Of a DNA stretch of 64,000 nt, positions 54,971-64,000 are shown piece by piece. The notes under the pieces were generated by a model. It was given only the letters and a program-made list of their open reading frames with translations. It searched no databases and had not been told where the DNA came from. Numbering within the stretch: position 1 is the first letter of the stretch; each line of letters begins with the position of its first letter. The translations under genes and the position numbers were made by a program. Source of the DNA: Marisa cornuarietis (lineage: Eukaryota; Mollusca; Gastropoda; Architaenioglossa; Ampullariidae); the NCBI GenBank assembly GCA_004794655.1, contig SMMW01000186.1, positions 186,001 to 250,000 on the forward strand, given 5' to 3'.

Positions 54971-56524
54971 AGGAAAATGTCTTTAGCACCTGACCTTCAA
55001 AGCTTAATAAACTAAGTAGAGAATATATTTGTATCTGCATGGGTCTTGTCTATCTCTCCAGCATCCAACAACGGTCGTATATTGAGAGAAGATAACCAAC
55101 ACAACCTTCAACACAAACATCAAATTAAAAAACTAAATATTAAGTTTGAAGTCTTTTATGTCCTACCGTGGGACCTGAGTTGTGGGACTTTTTTGTTTTT
55201 GGTTTTGTAGATCTACTTTTTCCAAAATGGTTGTAATTTTTGAGAAAATGAAAGAAAACAATAGCACCTATTTTACTTAAAAAGGGGAGGGGGTGACCCA
55301 CACACATTTTTAGGATATTGAATTATATTTTACTTGAAATTGCGCTTGTGTGCGTTAGTTCTCTCATCACCATCAAGTAAAAGTGTGGGATGACTAAGAA
55401 GACTCGAGTTTCCCGAGAAAATATTTAGTACTTACTCTTCATTTGTAACCATACCCTTCACTTCACTACATGTAAAAGTAATTAATATAAATTAATATAG
55501 ATGAACAGATCGTGTGTTTTTTAATCAGTTTCAAATTTGAACCCAATCTGTCCAGTATTTTAAAAATCACTATTTTAAGTTAATCGCCTCTAAAACAGAT
55601 CCACCTGAAAAATTGATGATATAAAGAATTGCTGTAACATTTGAAGCTACATATCTTACAAAAGAGACCTTGCATGTTTCCAGAAAAAAATAAGACAACA
55701 GTATATGATGGTTTCTTTGAAAAAAATATATTTTGGTGTATTGAGTAAATTAGTGTTTGAAATGGAGGTCTTGAATAATATGATATCTTCATGCAAAATG
55801 ACCAAGCGCAATTTGTTTTTAAATTTGAGTGCCTTTTTCAATTATGCCTTTTCGCAAATTAGCTTTTCAGTTACTTGAGTAGAAAGTCAGAATTTAAAGC
55901 AAAACAACAAAAAAAGAAAGTCAGTGTTGGTAAATTCTCATTCTAAATCCTTGAGGACGTCTAAGATTTCACGATGCTACATATCAGAGCTTCAAACATG
56001 GTCCAAAATAAAGTATATACTCCGAAAATAATAAAGACAGAGTTTGTTTTGTTTTTCTTTTCTTTTCTTGTTCTTTTATGTGAACATAAAAAGTTATATA
56101 TATATATATACACACATACACATGCGTGTACACAGACACACACTGCACTATTTCGCCTTATAGACACAAAAGCATTAATGAGCCTATATAGTTGAACATT
56201 TTAAAATTACACCCGTACCATGAAGTTGGAGCTTACTAATTTTCAATAGAACCATTTAAGTCCTTGCGTAAATTCTGCGCTTTTTACTGATACTTTTTAC
56301 TTTTTTGCTTTTTACTTTTTGTGATAAGAAAGCAAGTCTTTAAGTGCTCACCCTGCATTTTCCTAGGAGTATCTACCTTGCCTTTTGTCTTCCATACAAA
56401 AGCAGTTATAAGCGTCCAGAAGCTTTTACTTCAGAGAAGAAAGTGGAAATTCCCTTTGTATCACTTGCATTCATAGAGGCAGATAGTGTTAGATACGTAA
56501 CCTAACTGAAATGTGTCAACTTAC
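54971..56524. other. Intron 1, part next to exon 1
   Basis: AT-rich. Contains a (TA)n(CA)n microsatellite near 56094-56120. Nothing else is supported. Confidence 0.5.
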
Positions 56525-56582
56525 CTTGACTTAATCTCACCAAGACAAGCAGCAGGCAATACTTCAGCAATTTACCCGCCAT
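56525..56582 (-). CDS. Exon 1: start codon and signal peptide
   Basis: ATG with A at -3 and G at +4 begins MAGKLLKYCLLLVLVRLSQ, a short basic N-region followed by a Leu/Val-rich hydrophobic core, then a perfect donor AG|GTAAGT after one base of the next codon (phase 1). Joined to exon 2 the first mature residues would be A-VNLQQCG, a plausible cleavage zone. Signal-peptide-only first exons with a phase-1 intron are typical of secreted Ig proteins. A 5' UTR exon or the promoter must lie at higher coordinates but was not identified. Confidence 0.82.
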
Positions 56583-58198
56583 TATAGGATTTATCTGATG
56601 TAAAGCATAGGACCACACTTTAGGTGAAGATGTAAAAAAAATGAAAAAATACATGATTATGTTTCGCATATTCTTATGTTTCGTAAGGGTTCAGCAATAT
56701 TCCCGAATACTTACTGCTTTAAAAACTCTTTAGTCTCACGACATATGAAACTTTGCAAGCCATACATTTATTTTTGATATAATATTTTAAGACTCATTAT
56801 TTCACATATTCAAAATGAATTCTTTCGATATCATTTAAATTACTTTCAAAGCTCCTAATAAAAGACATGTAACTTTTAAAAACATACTATTTTAAATATT
56901 TAATAATTAATTTCTTTTTCGGCAACAAAGATATTATCCTTGTGTTGCTCAGCGGACTGTTCCTGGCAAGCAAATTAGGGTAAACAGGATAACCCTTTTA
57001 ACTGCATTGTACTATCAACAAATGATGCAGTATAATGGTTCCTCTTACCCGTACTTTCTGACAGAAGCCTTTTTCTCAACTCATGTCCGCCTTTTTTAGC
57101 AAATGGATGCTATCCTTCTGTGAAAAGCGTTAACCGTTTCAACAGCCGATTGATCTAGTCATCATCCACAACTGGCAAACAATTTCCTTCACATAAAATC
57201 TTTTAAAATTATCATGAGATTGCGTAGAATGTTATTTCAGCCTCGTAATTAAGGATTTTACAAATGTTACATTAACACCAATATTTAGTCGACGCGTTTC
57301 TCTGATTTAGCTTTTCGTCTACTATTTATCAAGTGCAAGGCAGCGACGGGGTCAACAAAGTGATGCTTGATTTTATTCTTATTTTTACTCATTGTATTTT
57401 CTTACACTTTTCTTTTACTGTATGAGAACCTTGCAGCACATCTCAAAACACATAGTCGTTGGATTGTTTACAAGATCCATTTCGCGTGCAATCATAATCT
57501 CATCACTCACAGCCCGTAACAAATACCTGGCAGGTAAAAACTAAGTGACATAGCATTAATACCGTTTGTGTTATAGTATCGTTAGGTGCCATCCAAGTTT
57601 TCGGTCTTGTCGAGGCTCGTGGGCAAAGGGTGACAACTAGTAAATTTTAGCATGATTGTCATCAGTATCAGTCTAGCTGTGCGATGACATTAATATTCTC
57701 ATCCCACTTATATCTAGCAGAAGATGGTAGACAACTCCTTCGCTATTTACATTTTAGAGTTTATCTCCCTTATCCCAGCATAAGTTACGAATAGACAGGG
57801 GGTTGGTGTTCTAAATGCTTAAGAGGCCAACTTATAAATGAATTTACCTTTAGCTGAAGTTAGTAACACGAAAAGGAGGCAGTACTCCAACAGGCCATTC
57901 TTCGTTATTTTGGCTAACTTAGTGTAGGGCGTTTCCAGATAATGAAAGCATCTAAAATGAAAGTCAGCAAATGTTCATATCACTGTCTTTCTCAACTGCT
58001 CAGGAGTTAGCGCGAAAATGCACTGTGTGTAGCTTAGTCACCTGACAGGTCCGCTTCTACATCAGGAAGTAAATTGAGGTGTGTGGTTACTGGCAGACAG
58101 CCATGTCCTACATTTTATATTTAGGATCTTATCAATGCAGAAGTGTTGGTGTTAAAGTTAATGTATATGTACTTTCCTGTTTGGTTGGTACCCTAGAG
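56583..58198. other. Upstream region of the Ig-like gene
   Basis: Expected to hold the 5' UTR and promoter. I see no convincing TATA/initiator pair and no other feature. Confidence 0.4.
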
Positions 58199-58405
58199 CA
58201 GGCATGTCAAATACGCGGCCCGTTCTTTTCTACCTATGCGTGAACAATTATTTTCCTTCATGAAAAAACAAACACTTCTCAAGAACAAAACTGACTGATC
58301 AATATCTCTCATCTGTGATGAAAGTCGGAACTGCACAGATATTTCAGCCAGACATAGCAAAAATTGTCATTAAAACGAGGTGTCAAGCCTCAGTTAAAAA
58401 AAAAA
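58199..58405 (+). mobile_element. hAT remnant: left end fused to transposase C-terminus
   Basis: CAGGCATGTCAAATACGCGG resembles hAT ends of the GTF2IRD2/Charlie8 type (CAGGGGTGTCAAACTCGCGG). It is followed on the plus strand by REQLFSFMKKQ, then, after one frameshift, LTDQYLSSVMKVGTAQIF, QPDIAKIV and RCQAS, the C-terminal dimerisation block. Everything between is deleted. The right end was not found. Confidence 0.65.
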
Positions 58406-58435
58406 ATAAAAATAGTTGTAAATAACTGTTTATTT

Positions 58436-58598
58436 TTAACTGTGGTAATTTTTGTAAAATGTATTTGTTTCAGCTTCTTCTTTACGTTCTCTGGCTAATC
58501 TTTCTGCTTCTTTCTCCTTTGCTAATCTTTCTATTTCTACTTCTTTCTCTTTGGTTAATCTTTCTATTTCTTTTTCCTTGGCTAATCTTTCTACGTAT
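58436..58598 (-). CDS. Possible terminal coding exon, charged coiled coil
   Basis: The minus strand reads RLAKEKEIERLTKEKEVE and similar units (ERLAKEKEAERLARER) repeating about every 10-12 residues, ends NTFYKNYHS and stops (TAA at 58436-58438). A TTCCATCTAG acceptor is available at 58599-58600. The heptad-like Glu/Lys/Arg/Leu pattern suggests a coiled coil. It could be the last exon of a gene upstream of the Ig gene, a gag-like fragment, or a chance low-complexity ORF. No further exon was recognised upstream. Confidence 0.35.
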
Positions 58599-58599
58599 C

Positions 58600-61099
58600 T
58601 AGATGGAAGAGACGGTTTTCAGATAGATTCGTTAGGCAAATCATTCTTTTCTTATAATTTGTGTGAAAGAACACGTATTTGTCAGACTCCGTGTATGTGT
58701 TGAAAGGATTGAGTGACTGATACACTTCGCGGTGGTCGTGACATACACAAATGAGAAAGTCAGTTTAAAACCGTTTCTTCCATCTAGATCATTTTAAAAG
58801 AACGGAGTCCCTATCCTTCCAATCCTTTCTTGCTGAATACCTAAAAGTCTTAGGCAATCGTTTTGATTTGGTTTGGAAAGAATGCGCAATTGTCTGGCGT
58901 GAGTGTGTCGGTTGCACCACCCGTAATTTGATACTATGTTGATATACGGCGAGACAAGCAGTACTCTGAGACGAGGATTCACACATGAATGTAACGATAT
59001 AATCCACTGCAAAACATTGTCTTTATGGAAGTGACCCGTCAAAAGACCGAAAATGATCCGTTCAGTCCAGCGTGTGTGCACTTTGAACCAAAATTTGCTA
59101 TCTCACGCAAAAATTCAGATCGAAAAAGCGGCAGATCTATGTGTATCACGTGACTAATTTGTAAAGAAAAAGTGTCGTTTCGCTTTGTTTACATACAATG
59201 AGCAACGAATTTGTCATTTCACTAAATAGTAACTTCTGTATTCGGTGGTCGACAAAGGCTATGGACGTGGTCTAATCAACCATGGCTGTGGTCGAATTGT
59301 TAAATCTATTCCCTTCCCCCTGTTCATACATTACAACTCAGGAAAGCGTATCTCCCGCACCCAGCCACCCATCCACACATGCGCGCGCACACACTGAATA
59401 TCATATAAATGGCGTCTGCTTACTTAGTGTTTACCTACCGTTCACTGCATCGTAGGCGGAAATGAGACACAAATGTGCAAATTTCATTTTCTCTCCTTGT
59501 TCCTATAAAAAATACACAGTAAAACAAATCCAGTATTTATATATTTACTCTCTCCTGACATACGCCCCTGTGTGGATGACAATCGCCGCCTAAAGACAAG
59601 ATAAAAGTTTTTCTTCTTAAAGACCAGCCTGAATGAATTGCGATTTTTGCGTTCGGATTATTCGGACGTTGAAAGTCTGCATTTCTCGTGCTAAAGTAGT
59701 AGTTTTTGAGAATCACTAGCAATGCAGATTTTCAGCATCCGAATAACCCAAACTGTCGCTCATTCCTTCTCTCTGTTTGTTGTTGACAGCTGCCAGTGTG
59801 ATGTGAATGGTGTACTAGTGTGACGTACTACACTGTTAACGGCGTTTGCCGATCTCAGGTGAAAATCTTAGCGTATAACTAATTAACGGATGGGTTTTAG
59901 AAACTAACATTTGCAGGTTAGTTTTATATCGCCTATATCTACCGATAGCTGCAAAAAACGCAAACCATTCAGCTTAAGATTTTTATAGGGCGCTGTAGCG
60001 ATTCAAGGTTCAAATTCCATGTTCTTTTGTTATTTGTTCCAAGCATAGACAGAACAGCGGCACGTTCTTGGGAAGCCACGTTACAGTGTGACGCCGACCA
60101 ACATTTTACAATATGTTATGTCTTCTCTTTCTCAAATACCAGTACCCGACTCAAGTTCAACGTAGATACATATATTTCTTAAGACATAAGTTTCTCTTAC
60201 TGCTTTACGGCTCGTCTCGTCTCTCGCTCTCTCACTGTGTAACTGTCCCTCGGTTTCTCTCGCTAATACAGACAGGGTCAAAGGTTGTCTGTCCTTACTC
60301 ACTATAAATAATAATTATAATTAATAGGTCTAGGACACGACAAATCACACCATAACGCAGTAAATAGTTCAAGAGTGCTTCTTGTAAACAGAGGTATAAT
60401 ATATGAGGAAGTTGATATGGTGTGATAATTTTTAGCCGACACCGTTAATTCAGGTAAGAATCTACGTAGACTACATGACAAAGAGAAATAAATGTAGTTG
60501 CTCGGCGTGGATCCCACGTAGCGGTAGTGTCGCTAAGTAATCACCTTAGTTACTCAGCTGCTAAGGGCTTGATTGGTCTAAACCATTGAATGGAGAATTA
60601 AGATAGAGTGCTTAACGTTTACCTGGCATTGAGCGTCAATCCGTGAGACAAAACAGGCCTACACGGCGTTAGCGAGAGATTTATAACGAACACTGACATC
60701 TCTACCGAAGAGTAATAGCTTAATCAGTGCTTAAACTAGGGATTAACTAGAGCCAAGCTGAACTCCAAATTGCGATCTTTGGTTGTGTTTTGGATTTAAC
60801 GTTCTAGATGCTTGATCACCAATTCACCTGCTTTGGATATAACTTACTAATAAACAATTCGGGTGAATCTCTATGCTGACAGTGCGTGTTGGGTAACGGG
60901 TCACCTGTTCCCCTGTGTTAGATATAACCCACTAAGCTTCAATTACTGTGTCGACGGTGCGCATTGGATACTGGGTCACATCTCCGCCTTTCTGGAGTAC
61001 CTGATCATCGAATCGTCGAGACATGTGACATTGCTGGGGAAATCGTAACTTTCTATCGATTGTTAGACAATTCTGTTTATTTCAGTTCATTCCATTTCT
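58600..61099. other. Intergenic or intronic, mostly unannotated
   Basis: 60815-60990 holds two diverged tandem units of about 80 bp (GGATATAACTTACTAA / AGATATAACCCACTAA; GGGTAACGGGTCACCT / GGATACTGGGTCACAT). No gene is recognised. Confidence 0.45.
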
Positions 61100-61210
61100 T
61101 AAACGTTAAATGTGGTAATTCTTTGGTCGGGCCTTTTTTGCGTGAAAAAGGTAGAAGAGTGCGACGTGGTCACATGTAGATGTACACTCACACTCGCAAA
61201 CATTCGTAAG
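61100..61210. repeat. Dispersed repeat, related to 19745-19840
   Basis: Both copies read AAATGTG.TAA..(C)TTTGG, then GG(C/G)C..TTTTTTG, then GA.GAGTG and a run of CAC/CGCA. Element type unknown. Confidence 0.45.
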
Positions 61211-61797
61211 TGCACTCTTCATCTAAAACGTTACAGGCGCAATTTTTATAATTTTGTCTCACTTACTATACATATACTTATAAAATGTAGTCAATAGCTA
61301 TACAATTAATTCTGTCATTATAAAATTCATCGCGTGCGTGAAGGACAGCCAGCCTCCAATCGCTCAGTCGCTGTTACTGAAAGCGAACTTTGGTGCAATC
61401 ATAATAATTACTTATGCTGTGTTTTTATATTTGGACACTGAAGTGACATAGACGCGTGGGCTTACCCTACGCCGATTGCCTTTAATTTACTATACTTGTA
61501 CACAAAATAAAAAGCACGTTTAATTTGGCTGCTGCAGACAACGGAGTGGACACTCAATCAGCTGGGCGGTTGTATTGGTCGGGTGCATCCAGGCCTCTGT
61601 TAGTCGAGACTAAGCACACTATAGCAACGCTGTTGCCAGTTTGACGCTTAAAACACATCATTATGTTCATTAAAATTACAGTTTAATGGAGAAAAATTAC
61701 TTATATTGCTGGAAAACTATTTTACCCTTGTTCAGGCGGGATGTTACTGCTGGCAGATTGACTTGCTTACTCTCAGCATACAGTTACTGTAGCTTTA

Positions 61798-62693
61798 TGA
61801 AGTGTGGTAAAAAAAAGTAATGAGACTGATTGTTTATTTACCAAAGTTTTTATTTTTCAAACAGCAATGTTATCCCCTTCAAAATAGTTCCCTTGGGCAG
61901 CTACACACCAATGGAGACGTTGTTTCCACTTTTGGTAGCAGCGCTGGAAGTCTTCAACCGGTATGGTCTTCAGCATCTCCGTTACACTCTTTTGGATGTT
62001 TTGTAAAGTCCCGAAATGACATCCTTTGAGGACATTTTTCAGTTTAGGAAAAAGGAACACGTCTCAAGGGCTGAGGTCAGGCGAACAGAAGGGTTGGGAA
62101 ACCACAGGAATGCCTTTTGAGGTCGAAAAATCCGTGAGGGAGAGGGCGGTGTGACATGGGCGTTGTCATGATAGAACATCCATTTGTCCGTAATGTCTGG
62201 TCTCACGCCAATGACCCTTTTTCTGAGACCTCTCGCATGTGCAAATGTTCAGTCAAAATTTGATGAACGGTAAATCTGTTCAAATTTAATTGTTCACTCA
62301 ACATTCTTAATGTTAAACGACGGTCTGATCTCACAAGAGTGTTCACACTTTCGATGCTTTCGTCGGTTTTCGAAGTTGAAGGCCTCCCTGAGCGGTGCTC
62401 ATCTTCAACGTGTTCTTTGCCTTTCAAAAATGACTCGCCGAATCTCCAAGCTTAACACAAAATGTAATGGCACAACGTTGCTCCAAACGGCGCTGGTCCA
62501 GTTTGCGTGACGCACAACCACAACACAACGTCACTAACAGCAGTCACAACAATCACGTAGTTAACGGAATGAGTGTAAACTCACACTGAGCTATGGGAGG
62601 GGACTGATACACCTGCAAGCGATCTACCAACAGCTCAGCGTTACCAGAGAGCTTGCAGTGTTGGTAGTCTCATTACTTTTCTAGCACACCTCG
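61798..62693 (-). mobile_element. mariner transposon, internally deleted, TA target sites
   Basis: The left end TGAAGTGTGG..AAAAAAAGTA and the complemented right end CGAGGTGTGCTAGAAAAGTA share GTAATGAGAC and abut TA on each side (61796-61797, 62694-62695). The length of 896 bp compares with about 1.3 kb for intact mariners. Confidence 0.88.
61857..62510 (-). pseudogene. mariner transposase lacking most of the catalytic core
   Basis: An HTH region with RSGRPSTSKTDESIE, VRSDRRLTLRMLSEQL and NRFTVHQILTEHL (62427-62203) is followed by a deletion of about 400 bp. Then GVRPDITDKWMFYHDNAHV supplies one catalytic region. The C-terminus FPKLKNVLKGCHF and FQRCYQKWKQRLHWCVAAQG (62060-61857) closes the protein. 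Frames are shifted and the first catalytic Asp is gone. The closest relatives I recall are SETMAR-type mariners. Confidence 0.85.
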
Positions 62694-62744
62694 TACACCA
62701 ATGATATAGGTAAGCTGAACCCCAAATCCGGTCGGCATTCTCAC

Positions 62745-62891
62745 CTGCCTCTACGAAAGCTGGAAAAAATACTCTTCTATACTGGAGAGTTCTTTAACGC
62801 CCTGAGTATTTGTAACAGGGAGTGTGCATGTCTTCAAGTCAAATGAAAAAACATCACTCAGGTTGTCATGCTCAGGAAGTGATATTGTGAC
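62745..62891 (-). pseudogene. Possible relic of an exon-4-like Ig module
   Basis: The minus strand reads VTISLPEHDNLSDVFSFDLK, then TCTLPVTNTQGV, then a TAG before a CAG|GTGAGA donor-like site. It resembles exon 4 (VTYSPTLD..., SCSYSLPLPTDSAT, donor ATAG|GTGAGA). A frame change near 62770 gives FVEAGENADRI, comparable to VSPGDTVKTAG. The mariner lies 50 bp away. Similarity was judged by eye and is weak. Confidence 0.3.
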
Positions 62892-63248
62892 AAAAAAATA
62901 AAACAGCTGAATTTGGAATACAGCCCTACAGATTGAAACTTTATTTAGAAGCTTCGAATGAAGTTTAAAAAAATAATTTAATACTCCAAACTGAATTCAT
63001 TCAACAGACTGATAGGTTAATCTTCTCCAGATCAAAATTTAATGGGCAAAAATCACGGTCATATCAGTCTGTTGTATTATTACTGATTGTTACTAAGTGG
63101 GCGCATTTTCCCATGTGTATTATTGTTAATAAAATGTAAACACGTTTCAAAAGTGTTTGTCTGGGAGAAACTCCTGTAATTTTTTTTTGTTTTGTTTTGA
63201 TGGTTTCGAGGATTGCATTTTCATTTTATAGTTATAACTGACTGCTGA
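62892..63248. other. Unannotated AT-rich sequence
   Basis: No supported feature. Confidence 0.5.
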
Positions 63249-63400
63249 TAAGGAATTTTTTACAATTAAAAAATTATGATAGTTTGAAACATGTTTATCG
63301 ATGTAAAATCTTATTTCTTCTACTAAGGATTTTTTACAATTAAAAAATTATGATAGTTTGAAACAGGTTTATCAATGTAAAAACTTATTTCTTCCTCATG
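63249..63400. repeat. Two-copy tandem repeat, period 74 bp
   Basis: TACAATTAAAAAATTATGAT followed by AGTTTGAAACA at 63261 recurs at 63335 with few changes, so the duplication is recent. Confidence 0.9.
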
Positions 63401-63675
63401 CAAACTTTTCTATTTACTTACTGATACTGTGTTCACGTTTAAACTCCTTATAATAGGTTTATCAACAACAATACTTTTTTTCCATTTTTAGCTGTTTCGA
63501 GCTCGCACATCAATGGTGCCCTCACAGTCAGTTGTTTTTAGCATTGTGCTGGATAAAGATAGACTGATGATGTTGTGTTTGTGACAGTGTAGAAACTGTC
63601 GATGTTGCATCTCTGGTGCTTGATCTATCAGCAGTCATAGTTGGCTTTAACAGCTCGTGCTTTTGTATAGTAAGC

Positions 63676-64000
63676 ACTGGGAATAAGATTTTTTCGTTTT
63701 ACTGAAAGGTGAAAACTTGCGTGTACTGTATAAGTGATTAGATTACAATCGAGTTTGAAATGTTTCGAGCAAATTCTTGAGTACAGTGTGGGGACAAAGT
63801 TCGCACGGCACGTTTGAATAAAACAGAGACCTGTATATACACATCTCTGAACAAAGTTAATCCACTGGCGTTTGCTTCCATTATCTTTAGGATTTCCTTC
63901 ATGAGTACAAACTAACTCCATCTAAGTGGCGAAGAAAACATTCAGCAACAGCACATTGTATCTTGGTCAGTTTTCTTTTACCGAGGATTGCATCTTTTCT
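63676..64000 (-). pseudogene. THAP zinc-finger remnant, copy 2 (cut by window edge)
   Basis: Same family and orientation as 2086-2440. The frame 63921-63628 gives THEGNPKDNGSKRQWINFVQ, then SRICSKHFKLDCNL and SVKRKNLIPSA. The Trp and C-x2-H pair of a THAP domain are clear. CAVAEC lies upstream in another frame after a 4-base difference. The element continues beyond 64000. A P-element-like transposase is a plausible source. Confidence 0.65.

Larger units (their letters stand above)
1..56582 (-). other. Gene span: multi-exon secreted Ig-like receptor gene, 3' end outside the window
   Basis: Six minus-strand exons join in phase: a signal-peptide exon (58 coding nt, ends phase 1), a 351-nt exon (1-1), a 137-nt exon (1-0), a 184-nt exon (0-1), a 297-nt exon (1-1) and a 267-nt exon (1-1). 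Each is bounded by AG acceptors and GTAAGT- or GTGAGA-type donors. Together they give about 431 residues with no stop and no transmembrane segment yet; the last donor (GTAAGC, 82-87) shows the gene continues left of the window. Introns are about 20.3, 3.7, 19.4, 9.5 and 2.3 kb. Phase-1 boundaries around Ig modules are typical of metazoan cell-surface Ig proteins. The predicted product is a glycosylated secreted or type I membrane protein for adhesion or recognition. The ligand is unknown and an immune role is only inference. Exon assignment is by eye and untested by transcripts. Confidence 0.8.

Overview
This is eukaryotic, intron-rich, repeat-dense nuclear DNA, most likely from a mollusc and probably a gastropod. 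The evidence is the exon/intron structure, the lack of long host ORFs, a cysteine-rich Ig-like receptor of a kind I associate with gastropods and bivalves, I-superfamily LINEs with RNase H, and a recurring LINE/SINE 3' tail (GTTGCTGGCACGGCG...) that I know from molluscs. The species cannot be named from sequence alone.

Host gene: one minus-strand gene runs from a signal-peptide exon (56525-56582) through five more exons (35859-36209, 32025-32161, 12425-12608, 2674-2970, 88-354) and leaves the window at its left edge. Splice sites and phases are mutually consistent. The encoded secreted ectodomain is about 431 residues so far, in four Ig-like modules with about 14 N-glycosylation sequons. Introns total about 55 kb and are mostly transposon debris. 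A short coiled-coil exon (58436-58598) may be the end of an upstream gene, and a degenerate stretch at 62745-62891 may be a relic of a paralogous exon.

Mobile elements, left to right: a tRNA-type SINE; a THAP remnant; an I-type LINE fragment; a Ty3/Gypsy remnant; a piggyBac (9127-12138) carrying a nested MULE (10557-11834); a near full-length I-type LINE (14100-19616) with an 11-bp target duplication and a candidate solo LTR inside; an L2/CR1-like LINE (20255-25695) split by a Rex1/Babar-like LINE; a second L2/CR1-like LINE (26028-29750); a Tc1 (30009-31980) carrying an internally deleted mini-LINE and a MITE; clustered LINE tails and chimeras (32247-34250); a THAP transposase remnant; an I-type LINE split by a 5.7-kb insertion that itself holds a hAT and a MITE (37569-44173); an I-type LINE with intact ORF1 and a tandem 5' UTR (44688-49007); two Ty3/Gypsy elements (49080-51902 and 52125-54300); a hAT remnant; and a deleted mariner (61798-62693).

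How it fits together: the host gene is the only clear cellular gene. All six exons are intact while nearly every element around them is dead. All I-type LINE pieces lie in the gene's sense orientation. No RNA gene and no CRISPR array was found. The most promising biology is the large-intron Ig-like receptor gene and the stratigraphy of nested insertions in it.
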